Source of the DNA: DATGLG01 sp035294245
GTDB lineage: Bacteria > Pseudomonadota > Alphaproteobacteria > JACZXZ01
Direction of reading: 5' to 3'
Assembly (NCBI GenBank): GCA_035294245.1
Contig: DATGLG010000054.1
Coordinates: 1-13,032 of the forward strand
DNA length: 13,032 bases
In this document: in pieces, positions 11,957 to 13,032 of the stretch
How positions within the stretch are numbered: the first letter of the stretch is position 1
How the letters are laid out: every line of letters starts with the position of its first letter
Notes under the pieces: generated by a model
What the model saw: only the letters and a program-made list of their open reading frames with translations
Told to the model about the DNA's origin: nothing
Databases searched by the model: none
Translations under genes and position numbers: made by a program

Positions 11957-12708
11957 GCAGGGTTGCACTCATTACCGGCGGAGGCACAGGTATCGGCGCG
12001 GCTGCGGCGAAGCTTCTCTCCGCGAAGGGTCTCGATGTTGCGATCGTTGGACGTCGTGCTGAGCCTCTCGAGGCCGTGTGCTCCGAGCTTAGTGGCAACG
12101 CAATCGCGATCCCTGCAAACGTGGGGGAGCCAGAAGCCCCTAGGCAGATCGTGGCAGAAGTGCTGAGAGCCTACGGACGGCTAGATGTGCTCGTGAACAA
12201 CGCGGCTGTCATCCAGAACGGATCGCTCGAGTCATTTACCCGTGAGGTGTTCGAGCAACACTACGCCGTCAACGTTGCGGGACCATTCTTCCTCCTCAAC
12301 GCAGCGCTCCCTGCGCTGCGCGCATCTCCAGAAGCTGCTGTGGTGAACGTGAGTTCGTCCGTCGGGTCAATGGTCAAACCGGGGAGCGCGCTCTACGGCT
12401 CGACAAAAGCCGCACTCGAGTACCTGACCCGAGCATGGGCGTACGAGCTAGCTGCCGACCGCATCCGCGTCAACTGTGTCGCACCCGGACCTATCGACAC
12501 GCCGATCCACGCGACCTACACCGACGACCTGGAGGCGACATACGCTGACCTTGTCCGTCGCATCCCGCTTGGGCGCATGGGTCGCGTCGAGGATGTCGCC
12601 ACCTGGATCTGGTTTCTCGTTGCCCCAGAGACCGCTTGGACAACTGGCAACGTAATCCACGTGGACGGAGGACAGGTACTCGGTCTCCCTGCGTCAGCGG
12701 GCGGATGA
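11953..12708 (+). CDS. Short-chain dehydrogenase/reductase (SDR), NADP-type
   Basis: A 251-residue classical SDR. The cofactor motif is TGGGTGIG (8-15), followed by GRR (33-35) where the other two SDRs in the window have Asp, which points to NADP(H). NNAA (82-85), a catalytic serine in VNVSSSVGS (131-139), Tyr148 and Lys152 (YGSTK), and VDGGQ near the end complete the set. The ATG overlaps the AraD-like stop (ATGA). It is the last gene of the plus-strand operon. The change of cofactor type suggests it works as a reductase while the other two act as dehydrogenases, but sequence alone cannot prove direction. Confidence 0.93.
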   Translation: MSRVALITGGGTGIGAAAAKLLSAKGLDVAIVGRRAEPLEAVCSELSGNAIAIPANVGEPEAPRQIVAEVLRAYGRLDVLVNNAAVIQNGSLESFTREVFEQHYAVNVAGPFFLLNAALPALRASPEAAVVNVSSSVGSMVKPGSALYGSTKAALEYLTRAWAYELAADRIRVNCVAPGPIDTPIHATYTDDLEATYADLVRRIPLGRMGRVEDVATWIWFLVAPETAWTTGNVIHVDGGQVLGLPASAGG

Positions 12709-12766
12709 GAACGCCCTGGATCTCACTGCAACGCGCGCGTCGGCAGACCACAACCCCGAACCTCGT

Positions 12767-12779
12767 GAGAACGGTTCTC
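12767..12779. repeat. Short palindrome GAGAAC-G-GTTCTC
   Basis: A perfect 6+1+6 inverted repeat 59 bases after the last SDR stop. The loop is too small for an efficient RNA hairpin, so a protein-binding dyad or chance are the options. The one-base spacer does not fit the actinobacterial LexA box, which has four central bases between GAAC and GTTC. Confidence 0.3.
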
Positions 12780-12825
12780 CTTCGGCACCCGCCGGCTCGA
12801 TCATCCCTGGGCCGATCGGATTGCT

Positions 12826-12847
12826 GGGCGCGATCCGGGCCGCGCCC
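12826..12847. terminator. GC-rich hairpin between convergent genes, possible terminator
   Basis: A perfect seven-base stem, GGGCGCG (12826-12832) and CGCGCCC (12841-12847), with an eight-base loop, followed by TTGCTGAGTCCT. There is no T-run, but high-GC bacteria often use such stems. It lies between convergent genes and could serve both strands. Confidence 0.4.
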
Positions 12848-12929
12848 TTGCTGAGTCCTGTCGTCGTAGCCCTGCGCTGAGCCCGACTCCGAAGCTGGAC
12901 TCCCGCGTGCGCGATCGGGCGGAGCAGCC

Positions 12930-13032
12930 CTACTCGTCGGCCATCGCCGGGTGGCCCATGCCGACGTGCACCCCGGCCGGCACCCCGACGCGCTCGCCGA
13001 CGCGGGCAAGCAGCGCGAGCAGCTGCTCGCGC
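12930..13032 (-). CDS. 3' end of an unidentified minus-strand gene
   Basis: Reading leftward from the window edge, one frame gives 33 residues with clear coding bias (nearly all codons end in G or C) and stops at TAG (12930-12932). The last residues are GVHVGMGHPAMADE, preceded by an amphipathic stretch with LLALLARVGERVG. I do not recognise the family. It converges on the catabolic operon and may belong to the neighbouring chromosome segment. Confidence 0.55.
   Translation of the reverse strand, partial: REQLLALLARVGERVGVPAGVHVGMGHPAMADE

Larger units (their letters stand above)
12709..12929. other. Convergent intergenic region
   Basis: 221 bases lie between the end of the plus-strand operon and a minus-strand partial gene. 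The region holds a short perfect palindrome (12767-12779) and a GC-rich hairpin (12826-12847). A 49-codon open frame begins in an ATGA overlap with the SDR stop (12705-12854), but it is Arg/Pro/Ser-rich, resembles no family I know and reads through the hairpin, so I do not call it a gene. Confidence 0.5.

Noticed and set aside
12767..12779. LexA-type SOS box
   Set aside because: The dyad has a single central base between GAAC and GTTC, whereas the actinobacterial LexA box needs four. It also lies downstream of an operon, not upstream of a gene.
12705..12854. 49-codon ORF overlapping the last SDR stop (ATGA)
   Set aside because: The translation is Arg/Pro/Ser-rich without family features and runs through the GC hairpin. 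The overlap is probably chance.

Overview
This window is high-GC DNA, most likely from an actinobacterium: the codons favour G/C at the third position, GTG starts and ATGA/GTGA overlaps are common, and the IstB protein is of the kind seen in actinomycetes. The genus cannot be fixed from the sequence.

Layout. (1) Positions 1-1439 are an insertion-sequence scar. They hold the 3' end of an IS21-family element (last codons of istA, complete istB, terminal repeats, an end at about 1012). Next comes a 271-base relic of a DDE transposase gene. After it lies a second, inverted and truncated IS21-type right end (1284-1436) that abuts the next gene. (2) Positions 1440-7897, minus strand, form a catabolic gene run. 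In transcription order it encodes a D-2-hydroxyacid dehydrogenase, an LsrK-like FGGY kinase, an LsrF-like class I aldolase/thiolase, an LsrE-like ribulose-phosphate-3-epimerase homologue, a 247-base gap, a short-chain dehydrogenase (SDR), and a D-threonine aldolase/D-serine dehydratase-like PLP protein. (3) Positions 7898-8212 are a divergent control region with five copies of the half-site GCTTGA/TCAAGC. (4) Positions 8213-12708, plus strand, form a tight six-gene operon: GntR/HutC regulator, SDR, cyclase-family metal hydrolase, VOC (glyoxalase-fold) protein, AraD-type class II aldolase/epimerase, SDR. (5) Positions 12709-13032 are a convergent intergenic region with a GC-rich hairpin and the 3' end of an unidentified minus-strand gene.

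How the genes may work together (inference). The two divergent runs look like one locus under the GntR protein for uptake-independent breakdown of a small carbonyl, polyol or sugar-acid compound. Three SDRs and the hydroxyacid dehydrogenase would oxidise it, the cyclase could open a lactone or amide, and LsrK would phosphorylate it. VOC, LsrE-like and AraD-like proteins would isomerise, epimerise or cleave the phosphate, and LsrF would release acyl-CoA and a triose phosphate. The LsrK-LsrF-LsrE set closely resembles the autoinducer-2 processing branch of enteric bacteria. Here, however, it lacks LsrG, LsrR and the Lsr transporter, and is joined to enzymes not found in lsr operons. The real substrate is therefore open, and this is the most interesting feature of the window.
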